DNA of 64,000 nt from NCBI GenBank assembly GCA_963803125.1, contig CAWDLR010000003.1:2356001-2420000 (forward strand), written 5' to 3'. A program made the position numbers and the translations under genes. Source of the DNA: G963675935 sp963803125. Lineage in GTDB: Bacteria; Planctomycetota; Planctomycetia; Pirellulales; Thermoguttaceae. Position 1 is the first letter of the stretch; every line of letters begins with the position of its first letter. Of the stretch, positions 34,591 to 42,773 are shown one piece after another. Below the pieces are notes generated by a model, which made no database searches, was not told the DNA's origin, and was given only the letters and a program-made list of their open reading frames with translations.

Positions 34591-36075
34591 CTACTGCCGC
34601 CTGACGCCTTCCTCGTACAAGCACTCGCGCGCCACTTCTCTGTCATCGTGCGGCAGGCGTTGGTCTCCGATGATCTGACACGTCTCGTGCCCCTTGCCGG
34701 CGATTACGACGCAATCGCCGGGCTCAGCCATGCGGAGGGCCATGCAAATCGCGCTGGTGCGATCGGAGATCACTTGCACCGTGCCGGGATTGACGAACCC
34801 GGCCAGCACCTCGCGGATGATCGCCAGCGGGTCTTCGTGCCGCGGATTGTCGCTGCTGAGGATCGCGATGCTGGCAGCCTTTTCGACGGCTCGGCCCATC
34901 AGCGGCCGCTTCTGCCGATCGCGCTGGCCGCCGGCGCCGAAGACGCAGATCAACCGGCCCGCCGTCACCTGCCGCAGCGTCTTCAGCACACCGCTAAGTG
35001 CGTCGGGCGTATGGGCGAAATCGACGAAGACGCCGAACGGCTGCCCACACTCGATCCGTTCCAGCCGCCCGGGCACGTGCCCGACCGATTCCAGCCCGCG
35101 AGCGACCGTGGTCAACTCGATTCCGTAAGCCAACCCGACCGCCGCCGCCGCCAGGCAGTTGTAGATGTGATGCCGGCCGATCATCTGCGTCCGCACCGGC
35201 ACGGTCTCGCTGCCGGCGCTGAGCAGGAACGTCTGCTCGCTGATGAACTGCTCGACGGGCACCGCCATGATCTCGGCCGGCGAGTCGATGCCCACGGTCA
35301 GGGCCGGTCCGGCGTGGCGGCGGACCAATTCGGCCGAGCCGGGATCGTCGGCGTTGAATACCGCGAATCCTTCGATATTCAGATAGTCGAAGATCTTCGC
35401 CTTGGCCTGGCGATATTCGCTCAAGTTGGCGTGATAGTCGAGATGGTCGTGGGTGACGTTGGTCACGCAGGCCGCATCGAACTCCAGTCCCGCCACCCGC
35501 GACTGATCGAGCGCGTGGCTCGACACCTCCATCACCGCGTGGGTGCAGCCGTTGCGGACCATTCGCGCCAGCAGCGGCGCCAGCCGTTCAGGCGGAGGCG
35601 TGGTATGCGTCGATTCTTCGACAATCCGGCCGTCGAGATAGCCCAGCGTCCCCAGCACGCCGACGCGGTATTCTGCCGCCGAAAGCACGCCGGCGATCAA
35701 GCAACTCGTGGTCGTCTTGCCGTTGGTTCCGGTGATGCCGATCATCTTCAACTGTCGGCTGGGGCATCCGGCCAACGTCTGGCAGAGGCGCGCGAACGCC
35801 TCGCGCGGATTCGGCACGACGCACATGGGCACCGGCAATTCGGCGATCGGCCGTTGGGCCAACACTGCCGCGCAGCCGCGGGCCACTGCGTCGGCGGCGA
35901 AATCCTGCCCGTGGCAGCGGCTTCCCGCCAGCGCGGCGAATAACTCCCCCTCGTGGATTTGACGCGAATCGCTGCTGCAACCGCTGATCCAGACGTCGTC
36001 GGCGCCGGTGATTTCGGCCTCCGGCAACAGCCGGCGCAGATTGACGACTCGTCCCAGCTCGGGGCAGACTTGCAT
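34591..36075 (-). CDS. murE: UDP-MurNAc-tripeptide synthetase MurE (meso-DAP type)
   Basis: A 494-residue Mur ligase adding the third peptide residue. Motifs: ISGCSSDSRQIHEGELFAAL, ITGTNGKTTTSCLIAG (ATP loop), THTTPPPERL, THDHLDYHANLSEYRQAKA and FGAGGQRDRQKRPLMG. DNPRHEDP carries the DNPR box that selects meso-diaminopimelate over lysine. The ATG at 36075 follows GGAGG by eight bases; the 56-codon longer frame has no such site. It is the first gene of the leftward murE-murF-mraY-murG cluster. Confidence 0.96.
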   Translation of the reverse strand: MQVCPELGRVVNLRRLLPEAEITGADDVWISGCSSDSRQIHEGELFAALAGSRCHGQDFAADAVARGCAAVLAQRPIAELPVPMCVVPNPREAFARLCQTLAGCPSRQLKMIGITGTNGKTTTSCLIAGVLSAAEYRVGVLGTLGYLDGRIVEESTHTTPPPERLAPLLARMVRNGCTHAVMEVSSHALDQSRVAGLEFDAACVTNVTHDHLDYHANLSEYRQAKAKIFDYLNIEGFAVFNADDPGSAELVRRHAGPALTVGIDSPAEIMAVPVEQFISEQTFLLSAGSETVPVRTQMIGRHHIYNCLAAAAVGLAYGIELTTVARGLESVGHVPGRLERIECGQPFGVFVDFAHTPDALSGVLKTLRQVTAGRLICVFGAGGQRDRQKRPLMGRAVEKAASIAILSSDNPRHEDPLAIIREVLAGFVNPGTVQVISDRTSAICMALRMAEPGDCVVIAGKGHETCQIIGDQRLPHDDREVARECLYEEGVRRQ

Positions 36076-36195
36076 GGCCGCGGCCTCCCTGCCTATGACG
36101 GATGGTCGCGGGATTGTCCGAAATCCGGCCGTTGTGTCAAGGGAGAAATCGACTTGGGATGGACAGCGGGGTGGGCGTTGGCCAATAATAGTGCC

Positions 36196-36900
36196 ATGCC
36201 ATACCGCGATTTCGACGTTCAAGGCCTGGCCCGCTACTTGCACACCACCCCCCAGCAGGTTGAGAAACTGGCGGAGCGGGGCAAATTGCCCGGCCGCAAG
36301 GTCGCCGGACTATGGCGTTTTGCCAAGCCCGACATCCACCACTGGTTCGAGCGGCGGATCGGAGCGTCGGACGAAGAGGAACTGCTCGAAGTCGAGTCGG
36401 TCTTGCAGCGCTCGGCGCCGAGCGAGGACGAACGCGAGGTCAGCATCGCCGAGATGCTGCCGGTCGAGGCGATGGCCGTGCCGCTTGCTGCCCGCACGCG
36501 CAATTCGGTGATCGACGCGATGGTCGAACTGGCGGCGAAGACCGGCTGGCTCTGGGACACCAAGGAGATGGCCGAGGCGGTGAAGGCCCGCGAAGACATG
36601 CACACCACCGCCTTGGAAAACGGCGTGGCATTGCTCCACCCGCGGCGACCGATGGAGAAGATTCTCGCCCAGCCGTTCCTGGCCCTCGGCTGCACCAGCA
36701 GCGGCATTCCCTTCGGTGGCGAAGGCCCGCTGACCGACGTCTTCTTCTTGATCTGCTCGACGGAAGATCGCGGGCATCTCCGCACGTTGGCGCGGCTCAG
36801 CCGGGTTCTTACTTCGCCCGGTTTTCTCGATGCATTGCACCAGGCCCCCGACGCCGCGGTCGCACATCAGTTGATCGTCGAGACGGAGACCAAGCTGTGA
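36196..36900 (+). CDS. Excisionase-type HTH fused to a PTS IIA (PtsN-like) domain
   Basis: A 234-residue protein. Residues 1-55 are a MerR/excisionase-like DNA-binding unit (LARYLHTTPQQVEKLAERGK, then VAGLWRFAKPDIHHWFERRI). Residues 85-234 form a PTS EIIA-2/PtsN domain: KEMAEAVKAREDMHTTALEN, GVALLHPRRP with the likely phospho-His, and a C-terminal LARLSRVLTSPGFLDALHQA. It may link nitrogen-PTS phosphorylation with DNA binding or protein contacts; no other PTS gene is near. The gene diverges from murE and its stop overlaps the next start by three bases. Confidence 0.8.
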   Translation: MPYRDFDVQGLARYLHTTPQQVEKLAERGKLPGRKVAGLWRFAKPDIHHWFERRIGASDEEELLEVESVLQRSAPSEDEREVSIAEMLPVEAMAVPLAARTRNSVIDAMVELAAKTGWLWDTKEMAEAVKAREDMHTTALENGVALLHPRRPMEKILAQPFLALGCTSSGIPFGGEGPLTDVFFLICSTEDRGHLRTLARLSRVLTSPGFLDALHQAPDAAVAHQLIVETETKL

Positions 36901-38030
36901 GCGGCAGCGCGCAAGGGCTGGGCACTTCAGTGCCCGGCAAACCCGACGAAGCGCTGGGCACTTCAGTGCCCGGCAAACCCGACGAAGCGCTGGGGACTTC
37001 GGTGCCCGGCAAGCCCGACCAAGGGCTGGGCACTTCAGTGCCCAGCGGCGCCACCACAGAAGGTCAAGCGGAGGAACGTGAAAGCTGCGAGTTTTTTTCC
37101 CGGCCCCCCCTTTCGATTCTCATACTCGGCGACGCCGCTCGGCCCGAGTTCCACGATGCTCGGGCTTGTTTGGGCCGATGGGGCACGGTGGCGGACTTCG
37201 CCGACCCCGATTCCGCGGCGGCGGCGTTTGCGGAGAATCGCGTCGTCCCCGACTTGCTGGCCGTGGCCCAGGCGTTTCCCGGGCAGTTTTCGCATGAGAC
37301 CATCGACCGTCTGCGGCGGTTGGCCCCGCTTGCCCGCGTGCTTGGTTTGATGGGCAGTTGGTGCGAGGGGGAGATGCGGAGCGGGTCGCCCTGGCCGGCG
37401 ACGCTGCGGACGTATTGGCATCACTGGCCCGCCCGCGGCGACCGGCAGTTGCGTCGCCTGGCGATGGGCCAGTCGTGCTCCTGGGCCCTGCCGCTGACCG
37501 CCAGCGAGGAGGAGCGGTTGCTGGCCGACGTTAGCACCGCTGCGGCGACGTGCCTTGCCGAATCGACCCGACTCGGCGAATCGAGAAACGCCCCCCCATT
37601 GCAATGGGGGGGCTTTGCCGAGCCAGAAAAAGCCGTCGCAGACTCCATTGACGCAATGGAACAGCCGTGGCAGGGTTTGGTTGCGATCTCGACGCACTCG
37701 CATGAAATGGCCGATTGGCTGTCGGCGGCCTGCCGGCAGCGGGGCCTGAGAGCGCTCTGGCAGCATGATCGGGCGGCCACTCGCATCGACGGGGCAACGG
37801 CGGCGATTTTCGACTCCGCCCAGCTTTGTGACGAGGAATGGGAGACGGTGCGACGCTTTGCCGAGGCGGTGCGGCCAGCGCCGCTTGTCGCGCTCTTGTC
37901 GTTTCCGCGAATCGAAGACCGCGATCGCGCGGTGTCGGCCGGTGCGTCGGCCGTACTCTCCAAACCGGTCTTGCTCGAAGATTTGCTGGAAGCCCTGGAT
38001 CAGTCGATCTCCGCTGCGAACACATCGTAG
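36897..38030 (+). CDS. Receiver-like protein with repeat-encoded N-terminus
   Basis: A 377-residue protein beginning with GTG inside the GTGA overlap with the HTH-IIA gene. Residues about 7-50 are four copies of the 12-residue unit LGTSVPGKPDEA, encoded by a 36-bp tandem repeat. Two alpha/beta parts follow: LSILILGDAARPEFHDARAC at about 70 and VAISTHSHEMADWLSAACR at about 265, the second ending with AGASAVLSKPVLLEDLLEAL, the Lys-Pro end of response-regulator receivers. The phospho-acceptor Asp is not obvious, so these may be pseudo-receivers. A G/C palindrome inserts NAPPLQWGGFAEP between them. Translational coupling suggests joint work with the IIA protein. Confidence 0.65.
   Translation: MSGSAQGLGTSVPGKPDEALGTSVPGKPDEALGTSVPGKPDQGLGTSVPSGATTEGQAEERESCEFFSRPPLSILILGDAARPEFHDARACLGRWGTVADFADPDSAAAAFAENRVVPDLLAVAQAFPGQFSHETIDRLRRLAPLARVLGLMGSWCEGEMRSGSPWPATLRTYWHHWPARGDRQLRRLAMGQSCSWALPLTASEEERLLADVSTAAATCLAESTRLGESRNAPPLQWGGFAEPEKAVADSIDAMEQPWQGLVAISTHSHEMADWLSAACRQRGLRALWQHDRAATRIDGATAAIFDSAQLCDEEWETVRRFAEAVRPAPLVALLSFPRIEDRDRAVSAGASAVLSKPVLLEDLLEALDQSISAANTS
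36917..37050. repeat. 36-bp tandem repeat, four copies, containing GGGCACTTCAGTGCCC
   Basis: Copies start at 36917, 36953, 36989 and 37025 (the last partial). Each has the palindrome TGGGCACTTCAGTGCCC plus the spacer GGCAAACCCGACGAAGC. It is translated throughout. The core palindrome is also found singly near 34556 and 52350. Confidence 0.92.
37591..37612. repeat. CCCCCCCATTGCAATGGGGGGG palindrome, in-frame
   Basis: A perfect 22-bp palindrome (C7 ATTGCAAT G7) with outer AACG and CTTT. A near-identical element with GATTGCAATC is at 39789-39812. Here it lies within the receiver-like gene and is translated. Confidence 0.88.
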
Positions 38031-38040
38031 CAATTCAGAG

Positions 38041-38111
38041 AATAGCCGGGAGTCAACGACTCCCGGAATCAGCGATCTGCGGCCGCCCGCCGGGAGTCGT
38101 TGACTCCCGGC
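38041..38111. repeat. Two AATAGCCGGGAG palindromes in inverted array
   Basis: CCGGGAGTCAACGACTCCCGG at 38046-38066 and CCGGGAGTCGTTGACTCCCGG at 38090-38110, inverted relative to each other, around a short GC-rich spacer. It lies between the convergent receiver-like and DUF1559 genes. Confidence 0.85.
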
Positions 38112-38156
38112 CATTGCCGCACGTCCTTCGGTTTCTTGTTCGGCGAACGAATAGCC

Positions 38157-39710
38157 TTACCAGGGGTACACCGGATGACGGTCGGCCCGCTGGAAGAGAT
38201 AGCGGAGCGTCTCGACTTGCGTCGCGTCTTTCGGCCATGTCATAACGCGTACCGATCCGTCGCAGAGTCCGAAGCTGAGGCAGCCCTCAAAGAACCGCCC
38301 TAGCCCGCGGGTCGGGTCTTTCGGGTCGAACTGCAAGTCTTCCGGTTTCGTCCACATCACCGCATGTTCGTCGTCCACCACGACCGTCATGATCGTATTC
38401 GACAGGCCGTCAACAATGTCCTTGAAATACGTCGGCTTATCGGCCTCGAACGTTGCCCCGCCGCCGACCGGCAGGAGGTAATTTGTGCGGCCGCTTTCGC
38501 TCTTCGACAGCGGCATGCGATAAATCGACGGCATCTTGTCGATCAGTGTTCGGTTATGGGGACTGTCCCACGGCTCGTCGAGATGGAATTGTCTGAAGAG
38601 GGCGTCCTGCTCGAGGTAGGGGAGAATGTAAACCCGCCAACTTAACAGCGGCTTGCCGTCCTTGCTGTAACTGGCCGGCAAGGGGAAGTGCTTGTTCGCC
38701 ATATAGAAGTTATGAAGGGCCAAGCCGATCTGCTTCAGATTGTCCATCGACTCGAATCTGGCCGCGCGGGCCCGCGCCACCTCGATCGGCGGAGTAATCA
38801 GCGAGAGCAGTTTTTCGACGCCGTGATTCCGCTCGTCAAGAACGAGGATCAGCCGATCGCCTTCGACTTTGGGGGCTAACACGGCGACCGCCTCGTCATA
38901 TTTCGGCACCAACGCTCGGACCTCTTTGCACTGGCCGCCCAGCCGGGCCACTTCTTCCAATTTCGCGCGGAGGGCCTCGGCCGCTTGGGCGTCGGCCGAC
39001 TTGATCGTCAGTCGCAGGCCAGCGTGCAACGGCAGATCGATTCCCGCCGCCGCCCAGCGGACGCCGTGGGTCAGCACCGTCGTCGGTCCGTTGCCGAGTT
39101 CCTTGGGGAAATAGGGCAGCAATTCCTCGATCACACGCGACGTATAGGCCGGGGGAATCATCGCCACTTGCACCGCCGCGTCGCCGGCCGCTTCCAGCGC
39201 GGTGGCCAACTCGGGCCGCGGGGCCGGATGAAACTCGCCGGGTGGATTCCTCGGATCATTCAACGACACCACCAACGTCCCGTCGGGCATCTGCCGCGCG
39301 CCGGGCGAGACCTTCAAGGCGGCTCGGATGGCCGCCACGTCCGCGCCGGGCGGGATCGGAGCAACCCCGCACACACGCGGTCGACAAACCTGATCGCCGG
39401 GCGACAACGTCATGATCAGGTACCACTCCCTGATCCCCGCGTGAATCGCCATTGCCAGTTGCTTTGTCGCCTGGTCCTTGTTTCTGGCGAGTTCGCCCGC
39501 GGGAACAGGAAAAAGGCGGGCGGCAAGATCGAGCAGCGCGGGCACATCGACCCGCGTGAGATCAACGTGGGCGACGAGCGCCGTTTCGGCCTCGACGAAC
39601 GGAGAGACCGCGTTGGCCCGCGCGGCGGCCTCCGACTTGGCATCGGCATGGGCGAGCGTCGCCGCAGCCAGCACGAGAATTGCAGACACGCAGCAGAGGA
39701 AGCGTTTCAT
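38157..39710 (-). CDS. Secreted DUF1559-type planctomycete protein
   Basis: A 517-residue protein. AAGGAGA lies seven bases before the ATG at 39710, which opens a signal peptide (FLCCVSAILVLAAATLAHA). The C-terminal 190 residues show the DUF1559 pattern: SMDNLKQIGLALHNFYMANK then HFPLPASYSKDGKPLLSWRV, YILPYLEQDALF, and a C-terminal FGLCDGSVRVM. DUF1559 proteins usually have a pilin-like N-terminus; here a large N-terminal domain precedes instead. The family is greatly expanded in planctomycetes, without a known function. Confidence 0.85.
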   Translation of the reverse strand: MKRFLCCVSAILVLAAATLAHADAKSEAAARANAVSPFVEAETALVAHVDLTRVDVPALLDLAARLFPVPAGELARNKDQATKQLAMAIHAGIREWYLIMTLSPGDQVCRPRVCGVAPIPPGADVAAIRAALKVSPGARQMPDGTLVVSLNDPRNPPGEFHPAPRPELATALEAAGDAAVQVAMIPPAYTSRVIEELLPYFPKELGNGPTTVLTHGVRWAAAGIDLPLHAGLRLTIKSADAQAAEALRAKLEEVARLGGQCKEVRALVPKYDEAVAVLAPKVEGDRLILVLDERNHGVEKLLSLITPPIEVARARAARFESMDNLKQIGLALHNFYMANKHFPLPASYSKDGKPLLSWRVYILPYLEQDALFRQFHLDEPWDSPHNRTLIDKMPSIYRMPLSKSESGRTNYLLPVGGGATFEADKPTYFKDIVDGLSNTIMTVVVDDEHAVMWTKPEDLQFDPKDPTRGLGRFFEGCLSFGLCDGSVRVMTWPKDATQVETLRYLFQRADRHPVYPW

Positions 39711-39788
39711 TATGAGTCTCCTTGGGTTCGGATATTTCAACGGGTGTAGGCCTGGCGAATTGTCCACAAAGCTCCTACCGGCGAGAAC

Positions 39789-39812
39789 GCCCCCCGATTG
39801 CAATCGGGGGGC
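39789..39812. repeat. GCCCCCCGATTGCAATCGGGGGGC palindrome
   Basis: Perfect 24-bp palindrome flanked by AAC and TTTTCC, close to the element in the receiver-like gene at 37591-37612. It is in the intergenic space upstream of the DUF1559 gene. Confidence 0.88.
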
Positions 39813-39852
39813 TTTTCCTGGCGGCGGGAACTCTTCGGAAGAGGCACTCGGG

Positions 39853-41331
39853 TCAGTTCGCTTTCGGCATCAGGGTGATTTCAAATCGCTTGTGCCAGTT
39901 TCTCAGCCCTTCTTCAGAGGTGAGAATCGCCTTGTCTCCCTGTCGTTCGTAGATAAACGGCTTGCCGTCGATGGGATTGACGGGAATGGGCACGTCGGTA
40001 ATGTCGCCAAGCCGCTCGGGCCAGTGTCCATCGTGGGCGGCGGCGTAGAGCCGCATCGCCTCGAACACGCGCATCACGGCTATAGTCCACAGCATGCGCG
40101 TCTCCGCCTCTTTGGCCACCTGGGTCGCCCGGAGCAGCAGGGACGCAATCGGGGTGATCTCCTTGGCAAGCGATTTCCTTTTCAGATCATCTACCGCCCG
40201 CCGCAGTCGGTGGCGCCCCTCGGCCGGCGGCAGGAAGAACCACTTGAACTGCTCGTCGCGAAGTTCGTCGTAGGTCTTGACCGTATAAAGTAGGATGACC
40301 TGCGCCACCGGCATGGCCTCGACCTCGGCGGGACTGCGGCCATGCTCGACCAGATACCGCTTTGCCCGCGGATAACCTTGAAGGGCCGCCAGCGCGGCCC
40401 TGGCCGGAGCGACGCCTTGCTTTATTCCGGTGCGGTTGAAGTCTGCATCATATTCGACGGCGAGTTTCATGACCTCGATCAAAAGCCTTCGCCACTCTCC
40501 CACCGCGAATTGCTGCTTGTCGAGGTCGCGAAGTTCGGGGAATTGCAGATAAAGGAAGTTTGACTCGGCCTCGCCGCAGAGCCGGCTATCCACGATCGGC
40601 CGCGGCAGCGTGCTCAGCGCCCAATACAGATTGGGAGCGTCGGGCCGCTGGATGAACTGCTCGACCTGGTAGGACATGATGCCGGCGATGGTCACGCCGA
40701 CCAGGTCGCTGACGATCGTCGGCGACTGGGCAACGTGCCGCGCCTGGGCATAGCCGCATTGCAGCGTCCGCACCGCGTCGTCGTAGCGGCCTTCGGCGAT
40801 CTCCAAATGCGCCTTGGCCATCAGCAGCCGCGCGTAGTCGCGAGCCTCCTGCATCTCCGGGAGGAGAATTGCGACGAAGTTGCCCTCGCGGATCGGTTGC
40901 TCCCAGTCGCAGGATTCGAATTGCGCCGCCCGTTGGATGTCGGAGAAGAGCTGGCCCCCTCGGATCGTGGCGAGGTCCTTGGCCCCCTCCTTTTCCCTAT
41001 ACGCCTTTTCGCGCGGATCGCCGATCGGTAGCTCCATCCACTTCCAGATCCGCATCCACGGGCCGTCGTCCGCGTAAAGCGAGCTAAAGTACCAAATGCG
41101 ATCGGCCGGAATGCGGTTCCACCAGACCGCTGCATTGCCGGGGCGGCGTTCCAGGAACGGCGGCAGAAGCTGGTACTTCAGCGCCGGCTGCGGCTCGGGT
41201 GCCGGGTACAGCACGATCTGCACCGTCTTCTGCTCTTCCGGCACATCCGACGCCGACGCCACCTGGCCGCGTAGCGTCGCCGGCGGCAAGGCTATGGCCA
41301 GCGTCAGAAAGATTCCCGTAAAAATTCGCAT
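39853..41331 (-). CDS. Secreted hypothetical protein, planctomycete type
   Basis: A 492-residue protein with a signal peptide (MRIFTGIFLTLAIALPPATL) after AAGGAGT. The rest is mainly helical, e.g. ARLLMAKAHLEIAEGRYDDA then VRTLQCGYAQARHVAQSP, TPR-like, and ends with a short beta part (RLGDITDVPIPVNPIDGKPF, IYERQGDKAIL). The C-terminal pattern 'P-x-DP/NPxDGKPF-xY' is shared with the membrane protein at 56156-57808, so the two are distant paralogues by eye. Function unknown. Confidence 0.7.
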   Translation of the reverse strand: MRIFTGIFLTLAIALPPATLRGQVASASDVPEEQKTVQIVLYPAPEPQPALKYQLLPPFLERRPGNAAVWWNRIPADRIWYFSSLYADDGPWMRIWKWMELPIGDPREKAYREKEGAKDLATIRGGQLFSDIQRAAQFESCDWEQPIREGNFVAILLPEMQEARDYARLLMAKAHLEIAEGRYDDAVRTLQCGYAQARHVAQSPTIVSDLVGVTIAGIMSYQVEQFIQRPDAPNLYWALSTLPRPIVDSRLCGEAESNFLYLQFPELRDLDKQQFAVGEWRRLLIEVMKLAVEYDADFNRTGIKQGVAPARAALAALQGYPRAKRYLVEHGRSPAEVEAMPVAQVILLYTVKTYDELRDEQFKWFFLPPAEGRHRLRRAVDDLKRKSLAKEITPIASLLLRATQVAKEAETRMLWTIAVMRVFEAMRLYAAAHDGHWPERLGDITDVPIPVNPIDGKPFIYERQGDKAILTSEEGLRNWHKRFEITLMPKAN

Positions 41332-41391
41332 GATTCGACTCCTTGTTGGACTTATCAACAATCTCAGTCCGAAAATCAGCACGACTCCGGA

Positions 41392-42146
41392 TTACGACCC
41401 GCCCTCCTCGGCCAGCAGCAGATCGAGCGGCTCGCGGCAACTGAGGACCGGCTCGGCGGCACTGGTTGCGGCAGCGACTACCGGGGCCGGCGGCTTCCAC
41501 GATTCGACGCCGAAACGAAGCACCTGCTCGCGCAGATTCAGATAGGCGGTTTCGTCGGACGCCGCAACGAGCCGCCTTCGCGGAAAGTCCTGCACGGCGA
41601 GCGCGGGCGCGATTTGACCCGGGTTTCGGCGGACGCGGTCGCCGCGATCGACTCGCCTTGGGCGCCACTGCCGGAATTGGCAGTTGGCGGCCCGACGCGA
41701 ACGACCAGCGCCACAAGCAGCGTGGCCGCCACGGCGGTCATCGTCGCGAAGGCCGCCGGCCATGCCCAACGCCTTCTTCCTCGGCCGCCGGACAACGCCG
41801 CGCCGCAGCGGCCGCAGAGGAATTGACTCGTCGCCGGCCCCTCGCCGCCCGGCAAGTTCGCGGAACTCTCCCCTCTCCCTTTGGGAGAGGGGCCGGGGGT
41901 GAGGGCCGCACGGGCGGATACCGCAGCCCCTTTGGAAGCCGCCCGCCGAAATGCCCTCACCCTAACCCTCTCCCAAAGGGAGAGGGGACCGATTTCCGAG
42001 TTCTCGGATAGGGCCTCATTGAGCCGCGTTTCCTCGGCCAAGAGGAATCGCCAGCGCGGATCGAGGCCGTCGGCACGCGGACGAAGGCCGGCCAACGCCG
42101 CCTCGAATTCTCTCAGTTCATCGTTTAGCTCTTCTTCCCCGAACAT
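41392..42146 (-). CDS. Sigma-factor partner: membrane protein with zinc-ribbon, frameshifted, with two repeat insertions
   Basis: The ATG at 42146 lies within the end of the ECF sigma gene (22-base overlap). Residues 1-55 (MFGEEELNDELREFEAALAG) are helical and acidic; the next 40 are encoded by two hairpin repeats (LTPGPSPKGRGE); then a FLCGRCGAAL zinc ribbon and one membrane helix (ATMTAVAATLLVALVVRV). The frame breaks near 41610; adding one base leads to ALAVQDFPRRRLVAAS and AYLNLREQVLRFGVESW, ending at 41392, 251 residues in all. Coupling with the sigma gene suggests an anti-sigma or regulatory role; this is inferred. Confidence 0.65.
41867..41990. repeat. Inverted pair of CCCTCTCCC/GGGAGAGGG elements in the sigma-partner gene
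   Basis: One copy, 41867-41907, is CTCCCCTCTCCCTTTGGGAG then GGGGTGAGGGC; the other, 41952-41990, is its inverse (GCCCTCACCCTAACCCTCTCC ...). The 44 bases between differ from any other copy. Together they are translated as about 40 residues. Confidence 0.88.
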
Positions 42147-42622
42147 GGTGCATTCAACCTTTCTCGCAGAGCCGCCAGTCCCCGCTGGTAGCTGCGGTAG
42201 ACCTTGCTCAGCGATTCTTCGCTCAAACGCGCGATCTCCTCGAACGCCAGCCCGCCCCACAGCCGGGCCACGATCACCTCGCGCTGTTGCGGGGGCAGGT
42301 GTTTCAGGGCATCGGTCGCGGCCGCCGCGTCGAGGCGGTCGCCTTCGGCCGAGTGGAACCAGGGCTCGCCGTGGTCGGCCGCCGCCGCCTCGCGCCGCGA
42401 GCGCCGCCCGCGCGAGCGGGCGGCGTTGATCGCTCGGTTGCGCACAACCTTGTACAGCCAGCCGACCGGATTCTCCGGGGCGGCCGGCTGGCGGACCAGC
42501 AGCAGAAACGCCTCCTGCACCACGTCCTCCGGGGCGTCGCACCATTGCCGCGCGTACAGCACCAGCGCGTAGCGATGCTCGTCCCAAAGCCGCGTCACTG
42601 CTTGTGGACCGAGGATGCTCAT
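42125..42622 (-). CDS. ECF-type RNA polymerase sigma factor
   Basis: A 165-residue protein with region 2 (LWDEHRYALVLYARQWCDAP, EDVVQEAFLLLVRQP, PVGWLYKVVRNRAINAAR) and region 4 (LKHLPPQQREVIVARLWGGL, AFEEIARLSEESLSKVYRSY). It should direct polymerase to a small regulon. The start at 42622 gives the usual ECF length; a longer frame runs into the palindrome at 42707. It is coupled with the partner gene by a 22-base overlap. Confidence 0.88.
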   Translation of the reverse strand: MSILGPQAVTRLWDEHRYALVLYARQWCDAPEDVVQEAFLLLVRQPAAPENPVGWLYKVVRNRAINAARSRGRRSRREAAAADHGEPWFHSAEGDRLDAAAATDALKHLPPQQREVIVARLWGGLAFEEIARLSEESLSKVYRSYQRGLAALRERLNAPCSGKKS

Positions 42623-42706
42623 CCGGCGTCTCTTGCGGCGGTTTCCAATAGAAAGACACCGCCGCGGCAGCGGTTTTTCGCGGGGCGGCGAGAATTCGCG
42701 AACGTT

Positions 42707-42758
42707 GTCGCCTTTCGCTCCGCGAAAGCAGCGCTGCTTTCGCGGAGCGAAAGGCGAC
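42707..42758. repeat. Perfect 52-bp palindrome without loop
   Basis: Arms 42707-42732 and 42733-42758 are exact inverses with no spacer (GTCGCCTTTCGCTCCGCGAA...). The inner unit TTTCGCTCCGCGAAA has the CGCTCCGCG core also seen at 32785-32856 and 47291-47405. It lies between the PIN/TRAM gene end and the ECF sigma gene start. Confidence 0.92.
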
Positions 42759-42773
42759 ATTGCCCGCAAGCGG

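Noticed and set aside
36917..37050. Could the 36-bp tandem repeat be a small CRISPR array?
   Set aside because: Units are contiguous with no unique spacers, are in-frame in a gene, and there are no cas genes.
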